From Streptomyces tuirus (GTDB taxonomy: Bacteria; Actinomycetota; Actinomycetes; Streptomycetales; Streptomycetaceae): 64,000 bases of DNA. The notes beneath the pieces were generated by a model. That model was not told the DNA's origin, did not search any database, and worked only from the letters and a program-made list of their open reading frames with translations. The position numbers and the translations under genes were made by a program. Where the stretch lies: positions 3,026,001 through 3,090,000 of the forward strand of contig NZ_AP023439.1 of the NCBI RefSeq assembly GCF_014701095.1, written 5' to 3'. Shown piece after piece: positions 26,236-34,260 of the stretch (its first letter is position 1; the number at the start of each line of letters is the position of its first letter).

Positions 26236-29145
26236 TCACAGCAGTCCGTCCCACATCTGCTCCAGCAGCACCGACCACCAGCTCTCCGGCGACCCCAGTG
26301 CCGCAGGGTCGAGCGCGGCCAGCTGAGCCTGGAAGTCGACGGTCCAGCGGCCCGCCTGCTCCTGGTTCAGCCCGAACCGCAGCCGCCACATCCGCCCGAG
26401 CAGCGCCAGACAGCGCGTGAACTCCGGCAGCCCGGTGTTCACGAACTGCGGCGGCACGGGCGCCCCGCCCGGCCCCGCCTCCACCGGCACGGCCACGATG
26501 TTCGCCGTGCCGTACTGCACGCAGATCGCCTTGCCGAAGTCGCTGCCCATCACCAGGTACGAACCGGCGTCCGAGGCCGGCTGCACCCCGCGCTCGGCCG
26601 CCAGCTCCGCCAGCGTCGGAACGGGCCGGCCGGGCTGCGCCTGCGCCCAGAAGAACGGGCCCATGTCCATCGGCAGTCCGGCCGCCACCAGCGTGTGCGC
26701 CACCACCGGCGGCACACCCTGCCGCGACACGGCGGCCTGCTCGAACCGGAACACCCCCGGCCCGAACGCGGCCCCCAGCTCCTGCCCGATGGCCTCCGGC
26801 GGGATCGGCGGCGCCATCTGCACCGGCGGCAGCGGAGCACGCACCGGCGCAGGGCGCGCCGGACCGTCCGCCACCTGGTGCAACTCACCCTGGTGAGCCA
26901 GCAGTTGCTGCATGCCCTGCTGCCGGCTCGCGTGGTCCGTGCCGTACGGCGCGATGCTCGCGATGCGCGCCTGCGGCCACTGCTCCCGGATCATCCGCGC
27001 GCAGTACGCACCCGGCAGCTCGCACGACTCCAGCTCGGTGTGCAGCTCCAGCACCTGGTCCGGAGGCACGTTCATGGCCCGCAGCTCGTGGAAGATCTGC
27101 CACTCCGGGTGCGGCGTACCCGGCGCGGAACGCCGGATCAGCTGCTGCTCGGAACCGTCCTGCGCGCGGTAGCGCAGCACGGCCTGATAACCGGGCCCGA
27201 CCGTCGGCTGCCCGGTCGGCTGCTGCGGATAGCCGTACGCCGGCGGCTGCCCGGGGACGGGCTGGCCGGGCGGCGGCATCACACCCGGAGGCATCGCACC
27301 CGACGGCATCGCCCCCGGCGGCATGCCGGGCGGCACCGCGCCCGGCATCCCCGGCGGCATCGGCTGCGCACCGGGCGTGCCAGGGGCGCCCGGGGCAGCG
27401 GGTGGTGCGCCGGGAGCCTGCGGCGGCGGAGGCACGCCGGGGCCGCCGCCCGCCGGGGGCGTGGCCAGCATGGTCTCGGCATGGTGCACGGGACCCGGAC
27501 CACCGGGGGCTCCGGGCGCGCCCGGAGGCTGCGGCGGACCGGGCGGGTTGGGAGCACCCGGCGGGTTCGGCATCCCCGGGGGCTGGGGCGCACCCGGAGC
27601 ACCAGGCGCTCCAGGGGGCGCCGGAGGCTGCGGCGCACCCGGGCCCATCCGGCCCGGATCGGCAAGCATCGTGGCAGCGTGGTGGACACCGCCGGGCGGC
27701 GTACCGCCCGGGACGCCCGGAGGACCGGGCGGGGTCGGCGCACCGGGAGCACCGGGAGCACCGGGAGCACCTGGCGGCGGCAGCGGCATGCCCGTCCCCG
27801 AAGAGTCCCCGGACGCGGATCCGGAGCCGGGTCCACCCGGGCCATCGGGCCCGAGCGCCGACACCATCTGCGTGGGCACGTAGCCGCCCGCGGGAGTACC
27901 CGGCGCACCGGGCCCCGACGGCGGGGGCGTGCCGCCCGGCTGAGCACCGGGCGTCCCCGGGGCACCCGGAGGAGGCGGAGTGGACGGACCGCTACCCCGC
28001 CGCCCGGGCGGCGGAGCGGCCTTGCTGGTCACGGCGTCGGCGATGTCCCCGGCGTTCGGAGCGGCCCCCGGCCCGGCGGCCGGCGGAGGCGTACTCCCCT
28101 GCGGCGCCTGCGGATACCCGTACGGCTGACCGCCCGGCACGGGCGGAGGCGTACTGCCCTGCGGCACACCACCGGGCGCCGTCCCCGGCCCACCCGGAGC
28201 ACCCGCAGCACCCGCAGCACCCGCAGCACCCGGCGGCGTCCCCGGCGCACCCGCCGAACCCGCCGAACCCGCCGGATAGCCGTCGTACCCCGGACCACCA
28301 GGCGCGGGCGCGGCCCCCGGCCCCTGCGCGTTCGGGTCGTCGACCGCCGGTGACAGTGCCGTCGGCGGCAGCTGGCTGCCGCCCGACATCAGAGTCGTCT
28401 TGGCCTCGGCCGCAGCCGAAGGCGGCGCGCTGTCGCTATCACTGTCGGCCCCGCTCAGCGGCGGCGCGAAAACCGTCGCCGGCAGCGGCACGGAACGGTC
28501 GTCACCGGCGTCCGCGTTGGTGTCCGTGCCGGCCCAGGGCGTCGCCCCCGCCGGCACACCCGGCACAGCCGGAGCCCCGGAAGCACCCGCACCGGCGTCG
28601 GAGTCGGAGTCACCGCCCCCGGCCGCCGGCCACGAGGCACCACTGCCCGGCGCGGGAGCCACCGCCCCGGAACCAACACCGGCCCCAGCACCAGACCCGG
28701 AATCCGACCCCCCGGCCGCAGCAGCCCCCTGATCCCCGGCTCCAGCCCCCGCACCCCGCCGATCCGGAATGCCCAGCTTGTCCGCCGCGTCCTGCAACCA
28801 CTCCGGCGGAGTCAGCAGGAACGACGTCTGATTCAGATCCACCCGCGCCGCGGGCGCCGCCGGTGCCGGCTCGTCCACCGCGTCCGGACGGCCGTACTCC
28901 TCCTCGTACCGGCGGATCACCTCACCCACCGGCAGCCCGGGCCACAACGTCGCCTCACCGCTGTCCCGCGCGAGCACCAGCCGCTGCGCGCCACCGTCCG
29001 ACCGCGGCCCGTCCGCCCGGTCCTCGGCCCACACCACGAACCCGAGATCGAACTCCCGCACCCGCACCTCACGATGCTGATACGACGGCACATCCCCGTT
29101 GATCCACTCTTCCGCGCGCTCCTGCGCCTGCGCGAACGTCACCAT
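26236..29145 (-). CDS. Proline-rich nucleic-acid deaminase fused to a SUKH-4 immunity domain
   Basis: A protein of 969 aa in at least four parts. (1) N-terminal domain of about 95 residues (FAQAQERAEEWINGD, VVWAEDRA, GEVIRRYEEEYG) resembling small immunity folds such as Imm35. (2) A very long Gly/Pro/Ala region (about 130-665), low complexity. (3) A deaminase-like domain (about 680-780): WQIFHELRAMNVPPDQVLE, then H702-T-E704, C708 and C715 in HTELESCELPGAYC. This is the HxE plus C-x6-C zinc pattern of the XOO_2897-like toxin deaminases. (4) A SUKH-4-like domain (about 790-960, GLPMDMGPFFWA ... GSYLVMGSDFGKAICV). Without signal peptide or membrane helix. The ATG at 29145 follows GGGAG and lies 7 bp after the stop of the upstream SUKH gene, so the two form an operon. 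The target nucleic acid or nucleotide is unknown. Confidence 0.78.
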   Translation of the reverse strand: MVTFAQAQERAEEWINGDVPSYQHREVRVREFDLGFVVWAEDRADGPRSDGGAQRLVLARDSGEATLWPGLPVGEVIRRYEEEYGRPDAVDEPAPAAPAARVDLNQTSFLLTPPEWLQDAADKLGIPDRRGAGAGAGDQGAAAAGGSDSGSGAGAGVGSGAVAPAPGSGASWPAAGGGDSDSDAGAGASGAPAVPGVPAGATPWAGTDTNADAGDDRSVPLPATVFAPPLSGADSDSDSAPPSAAAEAKTTLMSGGSQLPPTALSPAVDDPNAQGPGAAPAPGGPGYDGYPAGSAGSAGAPGTPPGAAGAAGAAGAPGGPGTAPGGVPQGSTPPPVPGGQPYGYPQAPQGSTPPPAAGPGAAPNAGDIADAVTSKAAPPPGRRGSGPSTPPPPGAPGTPGAQPGGTPPPSGPGAPGTPAGGYVPTQMVSALGPDGPGGPGSGSASGDSSGTGMPLPPPGAPGAPGAPGAPTPPGPPGVPGGTPPGGVHHAATMLADPGRMGPGAPQPPAPPGAPGAPGAPQPPGMPNPPGAPNPPGPPQPPGAPGAPGGPGPVHHAETMLATPPAGGGPGVPPPPQAPGAPPAAPGAPGTPGAQPMPPGMPGAVPPGMPPGAMPSGAMPPGVMPPPGQPVPGQPPAYGYPQQPTGQPTVGPGYQAVLRYRAQDGSEQQLIRRSAPGTPHPEWQIFHELRAMNVPPDQVLELHTELESCELPGAYCARMIREQWPQARIASIAPYGTDHASRQQGMQQLLAHQGELHQVADGPARPAPVRAPLPPVQMAPPIPPEAIGQELGAAFGPGVFRFEQAAVSRQGVPPVVAHTLVAAGLPMDMGPFFWAQAQPGRPVPTLAELAAERGVQPASDAGSYLVMGSDFGKAICVQYGTANIVAVPVEAGPGGAPVPPQFVNTGLPEFTRCLALLGRMWRLRFGLNQEQAGRWTVDFQAQLAALDPAALGSPESWWSVLLEQMWDGLL

Positions 29146-29152
29146 CGCCGAC

Positions 29153-30157
29153 TCACTCCCCCACGGCCGAGGACGACACCGCACCCACCGGCACCACACG
29201 CGCGAACCCGCCGTCCACCATCAGGTTCGCCACCGTCTCCAACTCCGGCGGATTGCCCGCCAGCCGCGACAGGAAGACATCGAAGTCGTCCCCGCACGGC
29301 AGCAGCAACCGCTCCACGCGCTCCGCCGGCGGCACCGAGGGATCCACGTCCCGCGCGTCGTCGTACGCGCAGAACCACACCGAACCGATCCGCTCGCCCT
29401 TCACCTTCACGGCAAGCAACCCGCCCTGGACGAACGCGATCCCCAGATAGTCCTTCGTCAGATGGTCACGCAGACACTTGTTGACGTACACCAGGTCATT
29501 GACCGCCGCCTCGTCGCGCACCGTGAAGAACGGCTGGTCCACCAGCAGCCCCAGCTCCGCGTCCAGCGCGGCACCCACCGGCGCACAGCCACCCGCCGCC
29601 TTCAAAAACGACCTGTACGCACCCGGCAACCGGTAGCCGAGATCCTCCTCGACCCCCTGCACCTGCGACTCCGTCACCGCCACACCCGACTTCGGCAGAC
29701 CGAAATGCGCCGGACGCGTCTCCTGCAACGGCCGCGTGCCCCGCTTCGAATGGTCGACACCCGACGTCGCCACACCCCCGTGATGCCGCAGCAGCGCCTT
29801 CACCTCGACCGGAACCAGCTCCAGCCGCCGCGTACCCACCACGTGATGCCACGTCCAGCCGTGCGGCGTCGCCACCGCCGGCACCGTGTCCCACAACTCG
29901 TGCCCCGACGCCGACAGCGCCGTGTTCGCCGACACATAGTCCGTCAGCCGCAACTCGTCGACACCGAAACCCTCCGGCGGCTCCGCGATCTCCGCGGCCG
30001 CACGCGCGTAAGCCGAGAAGTCGGGGTAACCGTGCTCGTCGACCCGTACCCCTCTCGGGTGACGCGCCGCCCGGACCGGATCCGGGAAGTGCACGACCTG
30101 CCCGGCATAGGCCGCGTTCGGCGGCGCGGCTTGCTGCCCGAGCCGACCTGTCGTCAT
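29153..30157 (-). CDS. SUKH (SMI1/KNR4-type) protein
   Basis: A protein of 334 aa. The C-terminal half has the SUKH pattern: VAVTESQVQGVEEDLGYRLP, then AYRSFLKAAGGCAP, DLVYVNKCLRDHLTKDYLGI and VWFCAYDDARDVDPS. The N-terminal half (YPDFSAYARAAAEIAEPPEGF, DGWTWHHV-like segment) is conserved-looking but unassigned and may itself be a toxin-like or substrate domain. SUKH proteins are usually immunity proteins for nuclease and deaminase toxins. It is the first gene of the operon with the deaminase-SUKH fusion and is transcribed away from the YwqJ/SUKH-3 pair. The ATG at 30157 is preferred; a GTG 7 codons earlier is possible. Confidence 0.78.
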   Translation of the reverse strand: MTTGRLGQQAAPPNAAYAGQVVHFPDPVRAARHPRGVRVDEHGYPDFSAYARAAAEIAEPPEGFGVDELRLTDYVSANTALSASGHELWDTVPAVATPHGWTWHHVVGTRRLELVPVEVKALLRHHGGVATSGVDHSKRGTRPLQETRPAHFGLPKSGVAVTESQVQGVEEDLGYRLPGAYRSFLKAAGGCAPVGAALDAELGLLVDQPFFTVRDEAAVNDLVYVNKCLRDHLTKDYLGIAFVQGGLLAVKVKGERIGSVWFCAYDDARDVDPSVPPAERVERLLLPCGDDFDVFLSRLAGNPPELETVANLMVDGGFARVVPVGAVSSSAVGE

Positions 30158-30502
30158 GGCGGTTGCCCCCTGCGGCACTCTGTACGACCCGTATTGACCA
30201 CCCTTGGCGCACTACGACCCGTATCGACTGTCACTGCACACGCCGACCGCGGATCACCCTCCGGTTCACTGCATCGAGCCCCGAACGGATCACCGCATCG
30301 CCCGCGGTGCCGACAGCCTATGCGGTACGACGACACCGGTCACCGGCACCGGCCGGCACCCCCTCCGCTTCCGTGACCAGGCGTCACCCCACCGTGACGC
30401 CACACCCCGCTATGGGCGTGTCGCCGCGCCCCAGCTTCCGCACCAGCCACGGCATTTGGCAGTCTGTGACCCCCGGGGGGATGCACGGAGGGGAAGACGA
30501 TC
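30158..30502. promoter_or_regulatory. Divergent control region of the deaminase/SUKH locus with a 30-bp-spaced direct repeat
   Basis: A 345-bp gap between the two divergent operons. TACGACCCGTATTGAC (30183-30198) and TACGACCCGTATCGAC (30213-30228) are 16-bp direct repeats with one mismatch, starting exactly 30 bp apart, about three helical turns. They lie 26-71 bp ahead of the SUKH gene start. This suits cooperative binding of a regulator on one face of DNA. No regulator gene is nearby. Confidence 0.6.
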
Positions 30503-31105
30503 ATGAATGCCACGCAGACGGGACCACACACCGGCAGGTCCGCCGACCCACGAAACGGCGACCCCCGAGGCGGCACCCACGGCACCGGCCCCCAAGCCGG
30601 CGACCCACGAGCCACCGACCCCCGAGGCGGCGACCCCCGCATCGGCTGGAGCGCCACCGAGGCAGCCCACGCCCCCGCCCTCCGCCACCGCCGCGACGGC
30701 ATCCTCCCCACCGTCGCCGCCGCCCTCTCCGTCCGCGGCGCCACCCTCACCGGCACCGCCGCCCGCGGCGACACACCCCCCGCCCTGCACCCCCTCGTCC
30801 AGGACTTCCTCGACACCCTCACCAGCGCCCAACGCGACCGCTACACCGGCCGCTGCGCCGAAACCATCCTCATCTCCCGCCACATCGCCGCCGCCGACAC
30901 CGCCCGCAGCAAACGCGCCGCACGCAAACCCATGACCAACGGCGAGGCACGCAAAGCCCTCAAGCAGGCCAAACTCACCGCCCGACGCATCCGCGAGGAC
31001 GGCGACCCCCTCCACGGCAGCTTCGCCACCCCCTGCCGCGCCTGCACCGCGCTCAGCGCCCACTTCGGCGTCCGCATAGTCGACCCGGCGTCCGAGAACA
31101 GCTGA
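30503..31105 (+). CDS. YwqJ-like deaminase-fold protein
   Basis: A protein of 200 aa. The first 47 residues are a low-complexity Gly/Asp/Pro/Arg tract (GDPRGG, GDPRATDPRGGDPR). The C-terminal half carries the zinc-deaminase signature: C118-A-E120 in YTGRCAETILISRHI, and C178/C181 in SFATPCRACTALSAHFGV. This is the pattern of the YwqJ-related toxin deaminases. No secretion signal or WxG domain is present, unlike classical exported toxins. GGAGGGG lies upstream of the ATG. The next gene downstream is a SUKH-3 immunity-like protein, the expected partner. Confidence 0.85.
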   Translation: MNATQTGPHTGRSADPRNGDPRGGTHGTGPQAGDPRATDPRGGDPRIGWSATEAAHAPALRHRRDGILPTVAAALSVRGATLTGTAARGDTPPALHPLVQDFLDTLTSAQRDRYTGRCAETILISRHIAAADTARSKRAARKPMTNGEARKALKQAKLTARRIREDGDPLHGSFATPCRACTALSAHFGVRIVDPASENS

Positions 31106-31191
31106 CGCACCCCACCCCCCACACACCCAGCACCACACACCCCGGCGTGCCCCGTCGCGCCACCCCACGACCCCGACGAGACGAACGGCGC

Positions 31192-31686
31192 ATGCACACC
31201 GACCGCACCTCCACCACCCGCTTCGCCGTACCCGTCGACGCCGCCCTGCGCGCCGCCGGCTGGCAACCCGGACGCTGGGACATCAAACAAGCCGAAATCT
31301 GGGCCGACACCCTGCGCGACCACGCCTCCCCCGCAGGCCACCGCCACACCGTCTTCCCCGCCGCCGTCGAAGCCTGGGCCGAATTCGGCGGACTCCACAT
31401 CACCCCCAAAGGACCCGGCCGCCAAGTCGCCCCCGCCCACCTCCACCTCGACCCACTGCACGGCCTCCACATGGCCCGCACCCTCGGCGACCTCGGCCGC
31501 GCCCTCGGCACCGACGTCTGCCCCCTCGGCACCGAAACCGACAGCCACGCCCTCCTCGCCATCGACACCGACGGCCGCGTCTACACCCTCGACCACACCG
31601 GCGACTGGTACCTCGGCCCCGACATCGACCAAGCCCTCGCCACCCTCATCGCCGGCACCGCACCCGCCCGCCTCACCACGACCTGA
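31192..31686 (+). CDS. SUKH-3 family immunity-like protein
   Basis: A protein of 164 aa with a strong SUKH-3 pattern: LRAAGWQPGRW at the start, AAVEAWAEFGGLHI, RTLGDLGRALGTDVCPLG, and VYTLDHTGDWYLGPD near the end. It follows the YwqJ-like deaminase gene by 86 bp on the same strand. In known polymorphic toxin systems SUKH-3 proteins neutralise deaminases of this group, so a deaminase/immunity pair is inferred. The ATG at 31192 has only a weak ribosome site. The gene converges on the sensor kinase gene with a 13-bp gap. Confidence 0.87.
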   Translation: MHTDRTSTTRFAVPVDAALRAAGWQPGRWDIKQAEIWADTLRDHASPAGHRHTVFPAAVEAWAEFGGLHITPKGPGRQVAPAHLHLDPLHGLHMARTLGDLGRALGTDVCPLGTETDSHALLAIDTDGRVYTLDHTGDWYLGPDIDQALATLIAGTAPARLTTT

Positions 31687-31699
31687 GCACCACGCCCCG

Positions 31700-32974
31700 T
31701 CACGACGCCGGAATCACCGCCGACACCCGAAAACCCCCCGCATCCGTCGGCCCCGACACAAACACACCCCCCAGCGCCAAAACCCGCTCCCTCATCCCCA
31801 CCAGCCCGTTCCCCCCCGACGGCAACCCCGCCGACGACGCGGCCTCCTCAGGCGGCTCGTTCTCCACCTGCATCGCGATCTCCGACACCCGATGCGCCAC
31901 CCGCACATACGTCTTCGCCCCGGCCGCGTGCTTGTGGACGTTCGTCAACGCCTCCTGCACCACCCGATACGCCGTCTGCTCCACCAACGGCGCATACGAC
32001 CGCACATCCCCCTCCACCGACAACGCCACCACCATCCCCGCGGCAGCCGACTGCCCCACCAACTCCTCCAGCTCCGCCAGACACGGACCCTCGTCATCCG
32101 CCGCCCGCGAAGCCGCCGCAGCCGCAGCCACCCCCACCGCCGCCAACGGCACCGACGCCGCCGGCTCCCGCCGCTCACCCGCACCGCTGCGCAGCACCCC
32201 GAGCATCTCCCGCAGCTCCGTCAGCGCCTGCCGCCCCATGTCCCCCACCAGCGCGGCATTGCGCACAGCCTTCTCGGGATCCTTCCGCGCCACCGCCTGC
32301 AACGCCGCGGCATGCACCACCATCAGACTCACCCGATGCGCCACGACATCGTGCATCTCCCGCGCGATCCGCGTCCGCTCCTCGCCACGGGCCCACTCCG
32401 CCCGCTCCTCCGCCCGCTCCGCGAGCAACTGAAGCTCCCGCTCCAGACTGTCCGCCCGCTCCCGCAAGCTCTCCATCAGCCGGCGCCGCGCCCCCACGTA
32501 CAGACCCAGCAGCACCGGAGGCGCCGTGAACCCCAGCGACATCGTGATCGCCGCGAACGGAACGAACCAGTCCCCTATGTCCAGGTCCCCCCGCGACATG
32601 TCCTGCCGCGTCTTCACGAACGTCACGATCAACGTCCCCACCAGCGACATCCCCGCCAGCGAACCGATGATCCGCCGCGGCAGCTCGGCCGCGGCCAGCG
32701 TGTACAGGCCGACGACGCCCATCAGGAAACCCATCTCGGCGGGCGTGATCGCGATCGAGACCAGCACGACGGCGATCGGCCACCGGCGCCTCACCAACAG
32801 CACGGAACCGGCCAGCAACCCGAAGACGACCCCCGCCGGCACCGGGATCCCCGCGTCCCGCGCGAACGGGATCCCCTCCAACGCGCACTCCAGCGCGGAC
32901 ACCACGGCCAGGCTCGCATCGAACACGGCGCTACGTCGTCTGGCCCACCACCACGGCCCTCCCCGGGCCGTCAC
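31700..32974 (-). CDS. Orphan sensor histidine kinase (HisKA_3/NarX type)
   Basis: A protein of 424 aa. Four or five membrane helices (about 18-150) are followed by a coiled coil (RERADSLERELQLLAERAEERAEW). The dimerisation/phosphoacceptor box is RTRIAREMHDVVAHRVSLMV with the His in MHDVVAHR. The HATPase_c lid motifs include LVEQTAYRVVQEALTNVHKH and GNGLVGMRERVLALGG. Such kinases pair with NarL/LuxR regulators, but none lies beside it. The GTG at 32974 has GGGGGAAG at good spacing. An ATG 8 codons upstream (32998) has GGGAGG only 1-2 nt away and is less likely. Confidence 0.88.
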   Translation of the reverse strand: MTARGGPWWWARRRSAVFDASLAVVSALECALEGIPFARDAGIPVPAGVVFGLLAGSVLLVRRRWPIAVVLVSIAITPAEMGFLMGVVGLYTLAAAELPRRIIGSLAGMSLVGTLIVTFVKTRQDMSRGDLDIGDWFVPFAAITMSLGFTAPPVLLGLYVGARRRLMESLRERADSLERELQLLAERAEERAEWARGEERTRIAREMHDVVAHRVSLMVVHAAALQAVARKDPEKAVRNAALVGDMGRQALTELREMLGVLRSGAGERREPAASVPLAAVGVAAAAAASRAADDEGPCLAELEELVGQSAAAGMVVALSVEGDVRSYAPLVEQTAYRVVQEALTNVHKHAAGAKTYVRVAHRVSEIAMQVENEPPEEAASSAGLPSGGNGLVGMRERVLALGGVFVSGPTDAGGFRVSAVIPAS

Positions 32975-33160
32975 ATGCTCTTCCCCCGTCGCGGTCATGC
33001 CTCCCAGCCTACGGGCGGCCCCCGCCGGTTTTCCGGCGCATTTCCCGGACTGGCCCACACCACACTCCGTGACCGTTCGGCTGCGATACCACCCGATATC
33101 CCTCGAACTGCTGAATCGCTCACCGTTCGACCCCGGAGGCACTCATTCCGCCCGGACGGT

Positions 33161-34045
33161 ATGCGTATGACACATGCAGCTGGCAAGTACGCCGACTTCG
33201 AGGGACTGCGGGAGAAGGCGGTGGCATTGCGCCGCGCGGGACTGAGCCGACGCCAGATCCGCGACCGCCTCCACGTCGACAACAACGACATCCTCAACCG
33301 CCTCCTCCAAGGCGAACCGGCCCCGGCCTGGACAAAGCGCCCGAACGCGAAGGACGACCTGAGGGAGAAGGCAAGGGAACTCCGACTCCAGGGCTGGACA
33401 TACGACCAGATCCAGGTGGAACTGGGCTGCTCCAAGAGCTCGATCTCACTGTGGGTACGGGATCTGCCGAAGCCGGAGCGTCGCGACCCGACAGAGCAGG
33501 CGAAACTGGCAGCGCAACGGAGGTGGGAGCACGAGCTGGCGGCGCGCGACGAGGAACGGCAGCAGACGAAGGAAGCCGCCAGGCAGGCGATCGGCGAGCT
33601 CTCCCACCGCGAACTGTTCCTGGCGGGAGTTGTCCTCTACTGGGCCGAGGGCGCAAAGGACAAGGCACACAGCCGACAGCGCCGCGAGAACCTCCAGTTC
33701 ATCAACAGCGACCCTAACGTCATCGGCTTCTACCTGCGCTGGCTCGATGCGCAGGACGTCGAGCGCGAGCGCCTCCGATTCCGCGTGTACATCCATGAGT
33801 CGGCGGACGTGACGGAAGCCGAGTCCTACTGGGCCGAGCTCGTCGGGGTGGACCCCTCGGCTCTCCAACGCACGACACTCAAGAGACACAACCCGAGAAC
33901 CGTACGTAAGAACGTCGGCGACTCCTATCGAGGCTGCTTGGCCATCTATGTCACCAAGAGCGCCGAGTTGTACCGTCGCATGGAAGGCGCCTGGTACGGC
34001 ATAGTAGGCGCTGCGCCTGCAGCCGATCTAGAGAATCGGACATAG
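33161..34045 (+). CDS. Double-HTH protein with a LAGLIDADG-like C-terminal half
   Basis: A protein of 294 aa that I do not recognise by name. Two homeodomain-like helix-turn-helix units lie in the first 100 residues: AVALRRAGLSRRQIRDRL and ARELRLQGWTYDQIQVEL, the second followed by GCSKSSISLWVRDLP. After a basic helix, the segment HRELFLAGVVLYWAEGAKD looks like a LAGLIDADG helix (AGxxYxAEG). The later segments LQFINSDPNVIGFYLRWL and YRGCLAIYVTKSAELYRRM fit such a fold. It could be a domesticated homing-endonuclease-like DNA binder. It ends 11 bp before tRNA-Gln. ATG at 33161 or 33167; the ribosome site is weak. Confidence 0.7.
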   Translation: MRMTHAAGKYADFEGLREKAVALRRAGLSRRQIRDRLHVDNNDILNRLLQGEPAPAWTKRPNAKDDLREKARELRLQGWTYDQIQVELGCSKSSISLWVRDLPKPERRDPTEQAKLAAQRRWEHELAARDEERQQTKEAARQAIGELSHRELFLAGVVLYWAEGAKDKAHSRQRRENLQFINSDPNVIGFYLRWLDAQDVERERLRFRVYIHESADVTEAESYWAELVGVDPSALQRTTLKRHNPRTVRKNVGDSYRGCLAIYVTKSAELYRRMEGAWYGIVGAAPAADLENRT

Positions 34046-34056
34046 CAGACGAACCA

Positions 34057-34130
34057 TCCCGGGTCGTCTAATGGTAGGACAAAGAGTTTTGGTCTCTTGA
34101 ATGAGGGTTCGATTCCTTCCCCGGGAGCCA
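34057..34130 (+). tRNA. tRNA-Gln (anticodon UUG)
   Basis: 74 nt including an encoded CCA. The acceptor UCCCGGG (34057-34063) pairs with CCCGGGA, followed by discriminator G and CCA. D-stem GUCU/GGAC. Anticodon stem AAGAG/CUCUU with loop UUUUGGU, anticodon UUG at 34089-34091. T-loop GGUUCGAUUCC. It reads CAA and, by wobble, CAG. Confidence 0.97.
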
Positions 34131-34260
34131 CAGAAGACACAACTTCAGTTCGGGTCCTGACCGACAAACTCCCGGTCAGGACCCGCACCCATGCCCCCCA
34201 CAAAACCCCCCGGTATCCTGCGGATGTCACCCCACCCCATCCACAGCCGAAGGGCATCCC

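Noticed and set aside
26212..29102. Large plus-strand frames opposite the deaminase-SUKH gene
   Set aside because: They mirror the Gly/Pro-rich repeats of the real gene. They have no ribosome site and no motif.
26200..31700. Type VII or Rhs/VgrG delivery genes next to the deaminase locus
   Set aside because: I looked for WxG100, EccC-type ATPase, Rhs repeats or long signal-bearing proteins and found none in the window.
34057..34130. Integrative element attached at tRNA-Gln
   Set aside because: No integrase, excisionase or duplicated tRNA 3' end is visible; glmU follows directly.
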